Below are positions 8,538 through 16,680 of a DNA stretch of 32,648 nucleotides, piece by piece. The stretch spans positions 1-32,648 of the forward strand of contig DUZS01000034.1 of NCBI GenBank assembly GCA_013349405.1. The letters run 5' to 3'. The DNA is from Desulfuromonadales bacterium. GTDB lineage: Bacteria > Desulfobacterota > Desulfuromonadia > Geobacterales > Pseudopelobacteraceae. The notes below the pieces were generated by a model, which ran no database searches, was not told the origin of the DNA, and worked only from the letters and a program-made list of their open reading frames with translations. Within the stretch, counting starts at the first letter, position 1, and each line of letters opens with the position of its first letter. Both the position numbers and the translations under genes were made by a program.

Positions 8538-9338
8538 ATGATCGGGTACAGTAAGTATTTACAGGAGGCCGTAACTGCAGCCCGAATCGCCGGACAGTAT
8601 CAAAAGTCCCGTTTCGCCTCAACTCTGGAAATAGAGATGAAAGGTGAAAAGGATTTGGTGACCGAGGTAGACAGGGAATCGGAGCGGTTGATTGTCGAAC
8701 ACCTGCTCTCCCGCTTTCCCGGCCATGACATTATTGCGGAAGAAGGCGACTACCTTCAGGCGGGTTCTCCCTGCCGCTGGATCATTGACCCGGTTGACGG
8801 TACCACCAACTATGCCCACGGCTATCCTTGGTTCTGCTCCTCGATTGCACTGGAAGTTGAAGGAGAACTGGTCGCCGGGGTGATCTATAATCCGATTTAT
8901 GATGAACTCTTTACGGCATCGAAGGGAGATGGCGCTTACCTGAACGGCAACCGCCTATCAGTATCCAACCGTGTGCCCCTGAGCAATTCACTCCTTGGAA
9001 CCGGCTTTCCGTATGATTGCGCCACCGACCCGGCCAACAATTTTGCCAGCTTCATCGCCTTTCAGAAGAGTGCCAGAGGGATTCGCCGGGCTGGTGCCGC
9101 CGCACTTGATCTGGCCTATGTGGCTGCCGGAAGGCTTGACGGCTTCTGGGAACTCAAGCTGAAAGCATGGGATGTTGCTGCAGGAGTCCTGTTGGTGCGT
9201 GAAGCGGGTGGTGTCGTAACGACCTTTGATGGGTCAGCCTACGACGTTTTTAACGACAGGATCGTGGCCAGCAACGGCTTGATTCACGATAGTATGGTAA
9301 CTTTGCTGGCAGCGGTTGCTGCCGGTGTGGCAATCTGA
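8538..9338 (+). CDS. inositol monophosphatase family phosphatase
   Basis: A 266-residue Mg-dependent phosphatase of the SuhB/IMPase family, expected to dephosphorylate inositol-1-phosphate or a related sugar phosphate. Metal ligands are visible: AEEGD (E68/E69), WIIDPVDGTTN (81-91, D84 and D87) and WDVAAG (211-216). The full family length is present. The ATG at 8538 has GGGAG about 6 bases upstream and is preferred to a longer frame that would overlap the kinase gene. It follows a sugar kinase and precedes the selenoprotein gene by 12 bases, so it is co-transcribed. The true substrate is unknown. Confidence 0.9.
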   Translation: MIGYSKYLQEAVTAARIAGQYQKSRFASTLEIEMKGEKDLVTEVDRESERLIVEHLLSRFPGHDIIAEEGDYLQAGSPCRWIIDPVDGTTNYAHGYPWFCSSIALEVEGELVAGVIYNPIYDELFTASKGDGAYLNGNRLSVSNRVPLSNSLLGTGFPYDCATDPANNFASFIAFQKSARGIRRAGAAALDLAYVAAGRLDGFWELKLKAWDVAAGVLLVREAGGVVTTFDGSAYDVFNDRIVASNGLIHDSMVTLLAAVAAGVAI

Positions 9339-9350
9339 GAGGAGGAGAAT

Positions 9351-9953
9351 ATGAGTAAAATGGCCGTTATGGAGGTTTTCTTCGACTATGTCTGACCCTG
9401 GTGTTATCTCGGTGCCGTGCGTACCGACCGATTGCATAAGGAATACGGAGTCGAACGACAGATGCGAGTCTTCCCCCTGCATCCAGAAACACCGGAGGAA
9501 GGGATGGAACTATCCGATATGTTTGCCGGGCGCGAGGCGATGATTGCCGACATGCAGAAAAGGCTCATACAGGTTGCCGCAGCGGAGGGCCTTCCTCTGA
9601 AGCTGCGGACACGCACGTACAACAGCAGGCGTGCACAGGAACTGGGAAAATGGGCTGAGTCTCAGGGAGCAGGAGACCTGTTTCATCACGCCGTCTACCG
9701 GGCCTATTTTGTCGATGGCATCAACATCGCGTTAATTGACGAGCTGGTTGCCATTGCACACTCAATCGGACTTCCAGCCGACGAAGCGCGGAAGGTTATC
9801 GAAACGGGGAGCTATGCCGCTGCAGTCGATACCGACTGGCAACTATCGAGGGAATTACGGATAACTGCAGTCCCCACCCATATCTATGAGGGCAAGAGGC
9901 TAGCAGGGTTTGGATCCTACGAAGATTTCGAGCGACTGATCGGGAAAAGGTAG
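9351..9953 (+). CDS. selenocysteine-containing DsbA/FrnE-like thioredoxin-fold oxidoreductase
   Basis: A 200-residue thiol(selenol)-disulfide oxidoreductase of the DSBA/FrnE group. From the ATG at 9351 the frame reads FFDYV, then a single in-frame TGA (9393-9395, codon 15), then PWCYLG, and runs open to 9953. In relatives the active site at this point is C-P-W-C, so the UGA stands exactly where the first catalytic cysteine belongs, giving U-P-W-C. Other family marks are intact: the cis-proline segment TAVPTHIY (P175), a helical insertion in the middle and the terminal SYEDFERLI. A strong AGGAGGAG (9340-9347) precedes this ATG, whereas the next possible start (GTG 9417) would delete the first strand and the active site. 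A hairpin suited to a bacterial SECIS lies at 9409-9427. No signal peptide is seen, so the protein should be cytoplasmic. Gene finders would report a truncated protein or a pseudogene. A nonsense mutation is the alternative, but exact coincidence with the catalytic Cys makes that unlikely. Confidence 0.88.
9393..9427 (+). promoter_or_regulatory. UGA Sec codon with candidate bacterial SECIS hairpin
   Basis: The stem TCGGTGC (9409-9415) pairs with GTACCGA (9421-9427), 7 bp with one G-U pair, closing the loop CGTGC (9416-9420). The loop begins 20 bases after the UGA and has G as its second base. Both features agree with the known rule for bacterial SECIS elements (hairpin just downstream of UGA, G in the first two loop positions). 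It would bind SelB to deliver Sec-tRNA. Confidence 0.7.
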
Positions 9954-9962
9954 AATTTCGCT

Positions 9963-10253
9963 ATGGATCAAATCGAAGTGACTATAGAGCGAGATCAGCT
10001 GAATGAATGCTCGGAAGAAGGAGTGGACGTGCCACTCGACCGCATCAATCCTGAAACAGTACGGAAAATGGTGGAAGAGTTTGTGACGCGGGAGTGGAGC
10101 GACCTATCCGATGCGGACTGCACCTTTAAAGAGAAGGTCGAGCAGGTCATGCAGCAGTTGAAGGACGGCAGTATCAAGATCGTCTTCGATTTAACCAGCG
10201 AGACATGTAATATCATCCCGGTACAACGCATAACGAGAAGTAAGTCAAAGTAG
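9963..10253 (+). CDS. YheU/UPF0270-like small protein
   Basis: A 96-residue protein. The core from about residue 22 onward (VPLDRINPETVRKMVEEF, then VTREWSDL, EKVEQVMQQLKDG and a closing ETCNIIP) follows the UPF0270/YheU pattern (L-x-P-E-T-L...I-E-x-F-V-x-R-E-G-T-D...K-V...Q-L-x-x-G...N-I), with about 20 extra N-terminal residues. Function of the family is not established. It starts 9 bases after the selenoprotein stop and is the last gene of the operon; the next gene (cysN) is convergent, 33 bases away. Confidence 0.75.
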   Translation: MDQIEVTIERDQLNECSEEGVDVPLDRINPETVRKMVEEFVTREWSDLSDADCTFKEKVEQVMQQLKDGSIKIVFDLTSETCNIIPVQRITRSKSK

Positions 10254-10286
10254 GTTAAACAAGAGCTCGTCCGGGTCTGGGATCAT

Positions 10287-11951
10287 TCATATCCCGATCC
10301 CGTCGTCCCCGGAGACCCTGCTCCCGGAAATACCCCGCATAAAGAGCAGGACGCTTACCCCTTCAGCCGTTCGGTCAAACTCAAATGAAAGTGTTTGATC
10401 GTACGCCATGGCAGCTACGGAGTGCAACTGCCATACATCCCGTAACCGCAACAGCACCCGGTTTCCCTTGCCGAGATATTCGAGAAAACTGTGTGATACG
10501 TCAAATTCAAGTATCTCATCTTCTGTTGTGATATCTACAACACATACACCTCTGCCACTGATGGAGGCTTCGCTCAGGCTGATACGTCGGCTCGCGTCGG
10601 TGGATGCAGGTGTGGCCGACCCCGACTGCGCCCATTGCAGCTCAAGCGGAGCAGTTCCGCTGATCATGCCGGCTGCAACGGTGGCGTTGCTGAAACGGTC
10701 AATCAGGATAAAGCTGCCGGTCTGCCGGTTCTGCCGGTAGGGATCAAAAGAGATCGGGCGGTCAAGTTCCAGACGAACAACGCCGATTTCGTTCAGGCCA
10801 AGCGTTCGCACCTGTTGCTGTTCCAGGGTGTTGACATCTACCGCATACTGCACGGCAGTAACACGGCCGGGAGTGACTGCCGTCGCCGTTTTAACCAGAT
10901 AGATCTGCCCCGGCTGCAGCGGTTCGTCGTGCATCCAGACGAGATGCGCTTCCGGGTGGCGCGCGTAGAGTGGTGGCGCATCCAGCGCCGTCAGCATGTC
11001 GCCACGACTGATGTCGATTTCATCATTCAGAGTCAGCGTCACCGCCTGACCGGCTGTCGCCTCCGGTAGGTCACCGTTCATGGTGACGATGCGGGCCACT
11101 CTGCTGGTCTGCCCGGATGCAGCGACCCGTAGTTCGTCCCCCTGCCTGATGGTGCCGGAAGCAATCGTGCCGCAGAAACCACGGAAGTCGAGGTGCGGGC
11201 GGTTTACCCACTGCACCGGCATCCGGAACGGCTCTGTGCGGCTGTCTCCAGCGACCGGCACGTTTTCCAGATAATTCATCAGGGTAGGGCCTTCGTACCA
11301 CGGGGTGTTGCTGCTCGGTTCAATCATATTGTCGCCACCAAGCGCCGAGAGCGGGATGGCGGCGATATCGCCAAAGCCGAGTGAAGCGGCGAACTGCTCG
11401 TAGTCGGTGCGGATCGCTTCGAATTGCTGTTGATCGAAGTCAATCAGATCCATCTTATTGACGGCCAGCACGATATGTTTGATGCCAACCAGAGAGATCA
11501 GATAACTGTGACGCCGGGTCTGGGTCAGCAATCCTTTGCGGGCATCGACAAGGATAATGGCCACCTGGGCGGTGGAGGCACCGGTGATCATGTTGCGGGT
11601 ATACTGTTCGTGGCCGGGGGTATCGGCGACGATGAATTTGCGTGTGTCGGTGGAGAAGTAGCGGTAGGCGACGTCAATGGTGATCCCCTGTTCCCGCTCC
11701 GCCTGCAGGCCATCGAGCAGCAGGGCGTAGTCGATGGCTCCCCCCTGGGTACCGACCTTCTTGCTGTCCGCTTCGAGCGTTGCCAACTGATCTTCAAAGA
11801 CCATCTTGGAATCCCAGAGCAGTCGACCGATCAGGGTGCTTTTACCGTCATCAACGCTGCCGCAGGTGATGAAGCGGAGCATGGTTTTTTCTTCATGGCT
11901 TTTGAGGTAGGCGAGAATGTCTTCTTCGATCAATACTGATTGATGTGCCAT
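10287..11951 (-). CDS. cysN: sulfate adenylyltransferase GTPase subunit (CysN) with C-terminal extension
   Basis: GTP-hydrolysing subunit of ATP sulfurylase; with CysD it makes adenosine 5'-phosphosulfate (APS) from ATP and sulfate. EF-Tu-like GTPase motifs are seen: GSVDDGKST (31-39), DTPGH (110-114) and NKMD (165-168), followed by the beta-barrel domains, whose usual end (FSNATVAAGMI) falls near residue 430. It then runs on for about 124 residues, roughly 85 more than a plain CysN. This tail has no P-loop, so it is not the APS kinase (CysC) found in CysNC fusions; its role is unknown. The start overlaps the cysD stop (TAATG), with AGGAGG just upstream, so it is translationally coupled. Confidence 0.95.
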   Translation of the reverse strand: MAHQSVLIEEDILAYLKSHEEKTMLRFITCGSVDDGKSTLIGRLLWDSKMVFEDQLATLEADSKKVGTQGGAIDYALLLDGLQAEREQGITIDVAYRYFSTDTRKFIVADTPGHEQYTRNMITGASTAQVAIILVDARKGLLTQTRRHSYLISLVGIKHIVLAVNKMDLIDFDQQQFEAIRTDYEQFAASLGFGDIAAIPLSALGGDNMIEPSSNTPWYEGPTLMNYLENVPVAGDSRTEPFRMPVQWVNRPHLDFRGFCGTIASGTIRQGDELRVAASGQTSRVARIVTMNGDLPEATAGQAVTLTLNDEIDISRGDMLTALDAPPLYARHPEAHLVWMHDEPLQPGQIYLVKTATAVTPGRVTAVQYAVDVNTLEQQQVRTLGLNEIGVVRLELDRPISFDPYRQNRQTGSFILIDRFSNATVAAGMISGTAPLELQWAQSGSATPASTDASRRISLSEASISGRGVCVVDITTEDEILEFDVSHSFLEYLGKGNRVLLRLRDVWQLHSVAAMAYDQTLSFEFDRTAEGVSVLLFMRGISGSRVSGDDGIGI

Positions 11952-12856
11952 TAGAAATACCCCTCCTGTTTTTTCTTTTCCATGGAACCGGCAGAATCGT
12001 GGTCAATCAGCCGCCCCTGCCGCTCTGAGGTGCGGGTGAGGAGCATCTCCTGGATGATCTCGGGCAATGTGGCCGCTTCCGATTCGACGGCGGCGGTGAG
12101 CGGGTAGCAGCCGAGGGTGCGAAAGCGAACCGATTTGTACTGCACCTTTTCCCCCCGTTTGAGTTCCAGGCGCTCATCGTCCACCATGATCAGCATGCCG
12201 TCCCGCTCGACGACCGGCCTGACGGCGGCATAATAGAGCGGCACGATCGGAATGTTCTCGAGGTGGATATACTGCCAGACATCAAGCTCGGTCCAGTTGG
12301 AGATCGGAAACACCCGGATGCTTTCGCCCGGTTTGATGCGGGTGTTGTAGAGGTTCCACAACTCCGGGCGCTGCAGCTTCGGATCCCAGCGGTGGTTGGC
12401 GCTGCGGAAGGAGAAGATGCGCTCCTTGGCGCGTGATTTTTCCTCGTCGCGGCGGGCGCCACCAAAGGCGGCATCGAATTTGTAGCGGTCGAGCGCCTGC
12501 TTCAGCCCTTCGGTTTTCATGATATCGGTATAGAGTGACGAGCCGTGGGTAAAGGGGGAAATGCCCTGGCGAACACCTTCGTCATTAACGTGCACGATCA
12601 GATCAAGGCCGCATTCGGCGGCCATCTTGTCCCGGAACTGAATCATCTCGCGGAACTTCCAGGTGGTGTCGACGTGCATCAACGGGAAAGGGGGCGGCGC
12701 CGGGTAAAATGCCTTGCGAGCGAGGTGCAGCATGACCGCCGAATCCTTGCCGATCGAATAGAGCATCACCGGGTTGCCGAATTCGGCAACGACTTCACGG
12801 ATGATATGAATGCTTTCAGCTTCAAGCTGCTGCAGGTGGGTCAGGTTCAGGCTCAT
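11951..12856 (-). CDS. cysD: sulfate adenylyltransferase subunit 2 (CysD)
   Basis: Catalytic adenylyl-transferring subunit of ATP sulfurylase, 301 residues, normal for the family. The PP-loop motif [10 protein letters not shown] is near residue 33. [17 protein letters not shown] and [14 protein letters not shown] are hallmark CysD segments. The start at 12856 ([14 protein letters not shown]) matches family N-termini and has AAGGAGA upstream. A longer frame to 12913 would translate one of the C-tract/G-tract palindromes (PPLLKGGQG) and is rejected. It is coupled to cysN, but separated from cysH by about 260 bases filled with palindromic repeats. Confidence 0.96.
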   Translation of the reverse strand: MSLNLTHLQQLEAESIHIIREVVAEFGNPVMLYSIGKDSAVMLHLARKAFYPAPPPFPLMHVDTTWKFREMIQFRDKMAAECGLDLIVHVNDEGVRQGISPFTHGSSLYTDIMKTEGLKQALDRYKFDAAFGGARRDEEKSRAKERIFSFRSANHRWDPKLQRPELWNLYNTRIKPGESIRVFPISNWTELDVWQYIHLENIPIVPLYYAAVRPVVERDGMLIMVDDERLELKRGEKVQYKSVRFRTLGCYPLTAAVESEAATLPEIIQEMLLTRTSERQGRLIDHDSAGSMEKKKQEGYF

Positions 12857-12870
12857 ATCGATACTGTCTC

Positions 12871-13105
12871 CTTGTCCCCCCTTTAACAAAGGGGGGTTAT
12901 TACACTGGAACATTTAAATCTAACCCCCCTCAGTCCCCCCTTACCTAAGGGGGGAAGCTTTGAAGTCTCCCCTTAGATAAGGGGAGATTTAGAGGGGTTA
13001 ATTACGGAAATGCACGAAAATATAAGTATTACATGGTACTAGGGGGATTTGATGTTCCGAATTTAAGGCAAATCCCCCTAAATCCCCCTTTGTCAAGGGG
13101 GACTT
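12871..13105. repeat. cluster of C-tract/G-tract palindromic repeats between cysH and cysD
   Basis: At least four hairpin units with C-runs and G-runs as arms: 12876-12896 (six C, TTT, AAC, AAA, six G), 12935-12954 (CCCCCCTTA/TAAGGGGGG), 12967-12986 (CTCCCCTTA/TAAGGGGAG) and 13084-13101 (CCCCCTT/AAGGGGG). In addition, AGGGGGATTTG at 13041-13051 pairs perfectly with 13069-13079. These are dispersed non-coding palindromes of a kind common between genes in some bacterial genomes. They lie inside the cysH-cysD gap and may affect read-through or mRNA processing. Confidence 0.85.
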
Positions 13106-13117
13106 CAAATCTCTCTG

Positions 13118-13813
13118 TCATCTCCGATGCAACCCACATTCCTTATGTTCCGGATTTTCCCACCACCAGCGACCTGCTCTCGCATCCTCTCCCGGTTGTA
13201 CCGCCCGTGTGCAGGGGGCGCAGCCGATGGAGCGGTACCCCTGAGTGTAGAGGTGGTTCTTCGGCAGTCTATTCGCCTCGGTGTAGCTGAGCAGCTGTTC
13301 TTCGCTCCAATCGAGCAGTGGATTGATCTTCAGGATACCACCGTTTAACGCATCCCCTTCTATCGCGTTCAGATCTATGCGGGTGACACTCTGCTCACGG
13401 CGCATGCCGGTTACCCACCCTGCCAATCCCTGTAATGCCCGGGAAAGCGGTTCCACTTTGCGGATGTGGCAGCATTCGTGACGATTATCCAAGATTTCCC
13501 TGAAAGAGAACAGCCCCTTCTCCCGCTCCAGCTGCTCAACTTCTTCATGCCGGGGAAAGTACCACTCTATTTTTAGACCGTAGCGTTCCACGAGGGCATC
13601 GGCAACTTCATACGTTTCCTCGTTCAGTCTGCCGGTGTCGAGAGCAAAGAGCCCCAGACCGAGACCGGCCTGATGAGCAATGTTAATAATAGCCACATCC
13701 TCAAGAGAGAAAGAACAGGCCAGAGAGACTTTCCCGTTGGCCGTTTTGATTCCGGTTGCGAGGATGTCCACTGGTGTCGCGTGCACTGGTATTTCCGGAA
13801 TTGTTCTCCTCAT
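13118..13813 (-). CDS. cysH: adenylyl-sulfate (APS) reductase, CysH family
   Basis: Reduces APS to sulfite and AMP in the cytoplasm using thioredoxin-like electron donors. 231 residues from the ATG at 13813, which overlaps the cysA stop (ATGA); the longer frame upstream would run through cysA and is rejected. Seen: the PP-loop-like [11 protein letters not shown] (29-39), CC at 114-115 and C198-x-x-C201, the four cysteines that bind a [4Fe-4S] cluster in APS-type (not PAPS-type) reductases, and the catalytic Cys in ECGLH (C226). The Fe-S cysteines and the lack of any APS kinase gene in the window agree that the pathway goes through APS directly. Confidence 0.95.
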   Translation of the reverse strand: MRRTIPEIPVHATPVDILATGIKTANGKVSLACSFSLEDVAIINIAHQAGLGLGLFALDTGRLNEETYEVADALVERYGLKIEWYFPRHEEVEQLEREKGLFSFREILDNRHECCHIRKVEPLSRALQGLAGWVTGMRREQSVTRIDLNAIEGDALNGGILKINPLLDWSEEQLLSYTEANRLPKNHLYTQGYRSIGCAPCTRAVQPGEDARAGRWWWENPEHKECGLHRR

Positions 13814-14847
13814 ATCTGGTAATCCTCCACAAATACCCTGACTTGTCGAGGCCGCACAAAAACAGCTTCTCCCGACTGCAGCCCCAGATTCTGAAACAGA
13901 TCTCTCGTTAGCTCGGCTTCCACACATTTTGAGTTGCCTGCAATGGCGAGGGTGACCCGAACAGTCGGTCCCAGTTTCTGGATGTTTGTAATCTCAGCTC
14001 TGAGAGAGGTTGAATCCTGCTGCTTACGATCGATTTCGATATCGTGAGAACGTACGTACGATACTGCGTCTTCAACGGGGCCATGCTGTTCCGCATCTTG
14101 CTGGCTGAGACGACCATGGAACAGATTGACGTTTCCGAGAAAGTTGATCACGAAGGGATTCGCCGGGTGTTCGTAGACCTGGTCCGGAGTGCCGGCCTGT
14201 TCGATCCGGCCCTTGTTCATAACCACAATCCGGTCGGAAACCTCCAGAGCCTCCTCCTGGTCGTGGGTAACGAACACACTGGTGACATGGATTTCATCAT
14301 GCAGTCGACGCAGCCAGCGGCGCAGTTCGGCCCGAACCTGGGCATCGAGAGCACCGAATGGTTCGTCCAGCAGCAGCACCTGCGGCTCCACCGCAAGAGC
14401 GCGGGCGAGGGCGATACGCTGGCGCTGGCCACCGGAGAGCTGGGACGGGTAGCGACCGGCCATCGCATCCAATTGAACGAGAGAGAGAAGCTTCATGACC
14501 TTCTCCCTGATTTCACCCTTGGACGGGCGGGTACTCTTCGGGCGGACGTTCAGACCGAAGGCCACGTTATCGAAAACGGTCATATGCCTGAAAAGCGCAT
14601 AGTGCTGGAAGACGAAACCGACGCGGCGCTCACGCACATGGCTCGCGGTCGTATCTTCACCGTTAAAGAGTATCCGCCCATTGTCAGCTGTTTCCAGACC
14701 GGCGATGATCCGCAGCAGGGTTGTTTTACCGCAGCCGGAAGGGCCGAGCAGCGCCACCAGTTCACCTGACGGAATGGTGACACTGACATCACTCAATGCA
14801 GTGAAGTCGCCGAACTGTTTATTGATGTGCTGAATTTCGATGCTCAT
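13810..14847 (-). CDS. cysA: sulfate/thiosulfate ABC importer ATPase (CysA)
   Basis: A 345-residue ATP-hydrolysing subunit that drives the CysT/CysW permease. Walker [10 protein letters not shown] (35-43), the Q-loop in VFQHYALF, signature LSGGQRQR (136-143), Walker B VLLLDEP (156-162) and a C-terminal TOBE-type regulatory domain are all present, as expected for the CysA/MalK class. It follows cysW after 18 bases and overlaps cysH by 4 bases. The antisense strand contains a long open frame (14044-14769), which is only a shadow. Confidence 0.96.
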   Translation of the reverse strand: MSIEIQHINKQFGDFTALSDVSVTIPSGELVALLGPSGCGKTTLLRIIAGLETADNGRILFNGEDTTASHVRERRVGFVFQHYALFRHMTVFDNVAFGLNVRPKSTRPSKGEIREKVMKLLSLVQLDAMAGRYPSQLSGGQRQRIALARALAVEPQVLLLDEPFGALDAQVRAELRRWLRRLHDEIHVTSVFVTHDQEEALEVSDRIVVMNKGRIEQAGTPDQVYEHPANPFVINFLGNVNLFHGRLSQQDAEQHGPVEDAVSYVRSHDIEIDRKQQDSTSLRAEITNIQKLGPTVRVTLAIAGNSKCVEAELTRDLFQNLGLQSGEAVFVRPRQVRVFVEDYQI

Positions 14848-14865
14848 GGCTGTCTGTCCTGTCGA

Positions 14866-15723
14866 TCAGTTATTCTCAAACTGCTGCCGCACTTTCCACT
14901 CAGCCACGCTTTTGACGGCAAGGGTGATGAGGGCCAGGAACGCAAGGAGCGAGGCGACGGCAAAGGCGGCGCTATAGTTGTATTCGTTGTACAGAATCTC
15001 GACATGAAGCGGAACCGTGTTGGTCATCCCCCGGATATGCCCGGAAACGACCGATACGGCGCCGAACTCCCCCATGGCACGGGCGTTACAGAGGATCACG
15101 CCGTAGATAATGCCCCACTTGACGTTGGGGAGCGTGACGAGGAAGAAGGTTTGCAGCCCGGTTGCTCCGAGCACCAGCGCAGCCTCTTCTTCTTCCTTCC
15201 CCTGTGCCTCCATGAGCGGGATCAACTCACGGGCGACAAAGGGGAAAGTGACAAATAGTGTCGCCAGAATAATCCCCGGTACGGCAAAAACGATCTTGAT
15301 ATCGTGTTCCTGCAGCCAGGGGCCGAGCCACCCCTGCAGACCGAAGATCAGGACATAGATGAAACCGGAGATAACCGGCGATACCGAGAACGGGAGATCG
15401 ATCAGGGTGATCAGTAGATTCTTGCCGGGAAAACTGAACTTCGCTATAGCCCAGGCCGCTGTCACACCGAAAAAGAGATTGAGCGGTACGGTGACGGCAG
15501 CGGTGATCAGGGTCAGCTTGATGGATGACAGGGTGTCCGGTTCACGAATGGCATCCAGATAAACGGTAAGTCCTTTCTCAAAGGCCTGTCCGAAGACCGC
15601 CGCCAGCGGGAGTGCCAGAAAGAGCGTCAGAAAGCTCATGGCGATGGCTATCAGCAGCCAACGGACGAACGCCGGTTCTGTCTGGGAGCGATTGCTGCTG
15701 TTTTTTTTGTTCAGTGCGGACAT
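14866..15723 (-). CDS. cysW: sulfate ABC importer permease (CysW)
   Basis: A 285-residue inner-membrane permease with about six hydrophobic segments and the EAA-type cytoplasmic loop (EEEEAALVLGATGLQTFFLV) that contacts CysA. The RAMGEFGAVSVVSG segment is typical of CysW. The start at 15723 (MSALNKKN) has GAGG about 6 bases upstream; the longer frame to 15801 would translate a palindromic repeat and is rejected. It is second permease after CysT, separated from it by a 125-base gap that holds repeats. Confidence 0.93.
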   Translation of the reverse strand: MSALNKKNSSNRSQTEPAFVRWLLIAIAMSFLTLFLALPLAAVFGQAFEKGLTVYLDAIREPDTLSSIKLTLITAAVTVPLNLFFGVTAAWAIAKFSFPGKNLLITLIDLPFSVSPVISGFIYVLIFGLQGWLGPWLQEHDIKIVFAVPGIILATLFVTFPFVARELIPLMEAQGKEEEEAALVLGATGLQTFFLVTLPNVKWGIIYGVILCNARAMGEFGAVSVVSGHIRGMTNTVPLHVEILYNEYNYSAAFAVASLLAFLALITLAVKSVAEWKVRQQFENN

Positions 15724-15738
15724 TGTAACCTCGCTGAT

Positions 15739-15835
15739 TTCAGCTCCCCCCTTGATAAAGGGGGGCTGGGGGGGGATTTGCTTTTCAGCGTTTAACGGCA
15801 AATCCCCCTGAATCCCCCTTTAACAAGGGGGACTT
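15739..15835. repeat. C-tract/G-tract palindromic repeats between cysT and cysW
   Basis: Two hairpin units of the same family as at 12871-13105: CAGCTCCCCCCTT pairs with AAGGGGGGCTG (15741-15768, one bulge), and CCCCCTT pairs with AAGGGGG near 15812-15830. The stretch beginning GGCAAATCCCCCT at 15797 is nearly the same, over about 38 bases, as that at 13068, showing a dispersed repeat. They sit inside an operon. Confidence 0.85.
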
Positions 15836-15848
15836 GCATCGTTTATCC

Positions 15849-16679
15849 CTATTCAGCATACCTTCTGCTCCATTTTTGCAGAAGGTTAATGATCAGCAGC
15901 ATTGAAAAGGATGCCAGCAGCATCACACATGCAATAGCGGTGGCGCCTTGATAGTCGAACTGTTCCAGCTTGGTGATAATGAGCAGCGGCGTAATCTCAG
16001 AGACCATCGGCATATTGCCGGCGATAAAGATGAGCGATCCATACTCGCCGACGGCACGCGCGAATGAGAGAGCAAAACCGGTCAGTATTGAAGGCAGCAG
16101 CATCGGGAAGATCACCAGTTTCAGCGTCTGCCAGCGGTTGGCACCGAGACAGGTCGCCGCCTCCTCAAGTTCCACCTCGATCTCCTCAACAACCGGTTGA
16201 ACAGTGCGCACGACAAACGGGAGGCCGATGAAGGTCATTGCCAGCACGATGCCGAGCGGCGTGAACGCAACCTTTATGCCGAGCGGTTCAAGGTAGCGCC
16301 CCACCCAGCCGTTGGGGGAGTAGATGGTCGCCAGGGTAATGCCGGCAACGGCGGTCGGCAGGGCAAAGGGGAGATCAACAAGAGCGTCAATGAACCGCCG
16401 TCCGGGAAAGCGGTAGCGGACCAGCACCCAGGCGACCAGCACACCGAATACTGCGTTGATGACTGCAGCGATTATGGCCGCACCAAAGGTCACTTTGTAG
16501 GAGGCCATCACGCGCGGCGCCGTAACGGTGGCGAGAAATTCTCCCCAGGTCAGTCCCATTGTTCTGAATACCAGAGCCGAAAGCGGAATCAGCACGATCA
16601 GACTGAGGTAGAAGACCGTGAAGCCGAGGGTTGGCCCAAAACCGGGGAGGACGTTATTGTGGCGCTTAAAAAATTGCAT
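15849..16679 (-). CDS. cysT: sulfate ABC importer permease (CysT/CysU)
   Basis: A 276-residue inner-membrane permease. It starts MQFFKRHNNVLPGFG at 16679, one base after the sbp stop codon. The first helix is FTVFYLSLIVLIPLSALVF. The segment LPTAVAGITLATIYSPNGW and the EAA loop (EVELEEAATCLGANRWQT) are characteristic of CysT. With CysW it forms the membrane channel for sulfate. The upstream in-frame extension overlaps sbp and is rejected. Confidence 0.94.
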   Translation of the reverse strand: MQFFKRHNNVLPGFGPTLGFTVFYLSLIVLIPLSALVFRTMGLTWGEFLATVTAPRVMASYKVTFGAAIIAAVINAVFGVLVAWVLVRYRFPGRRFIDALVDLPFALPTAVAGITLATIYSPNGWVGRYLEPLGIKVAFTPLGIVLAMTFIGLPFVVRTVQPVVEEIEVELEEAATCLGANRWQTLKLVIFPMLLPSILTGFALSFARAVGEYGSLIFIAGNMPMVSEITPLLIITKLEQFDYQGATAIACVMLLASFSMLLIINLLQKWSRRYAE

Positions 16680-16680
16680 G

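Noticed and set aside
9417-9953. GTG-start version of the DsbA-like gene, avoiding the TGA
   Set aside because: It would delete the first strand and the whole active site and has no ribosome binding site, while the upstream ATG has a strong one and the TGA falls on the catalytic position.
10254-10300. GGGAT/ATCCC hairpin between the YheU-like gene and cysN as a two-way terminator
   Set aside because: Short 5-bp stem that overlaps the cysN stop and has no T-run on either side.
11424-11939. Plus-strand ORF of 171 codons across cysN
   Set aside because: Antisense shadow of the CysN GTPase domain.
12857-12913. Longer CysD N-terminus
   Set aside because: Would translate a palindromic repeat (PPLLKGG); the inner ATG at 12856 fits the family and has a ribosome binding site.
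12871-13105. Repeats as a CRISPR array
   Set aside because: Units are palindromes of variable length with unequal spacing and no unique spacers of constant size; no cas genes nearby.
14044-14769. Long plus-strand ORF of 241 codons across cysA
   Set aside because: Lies antisense to a complete, motif-rich cysA and has no recognisable domain; a shadow frame in GC-rich coding DNA.
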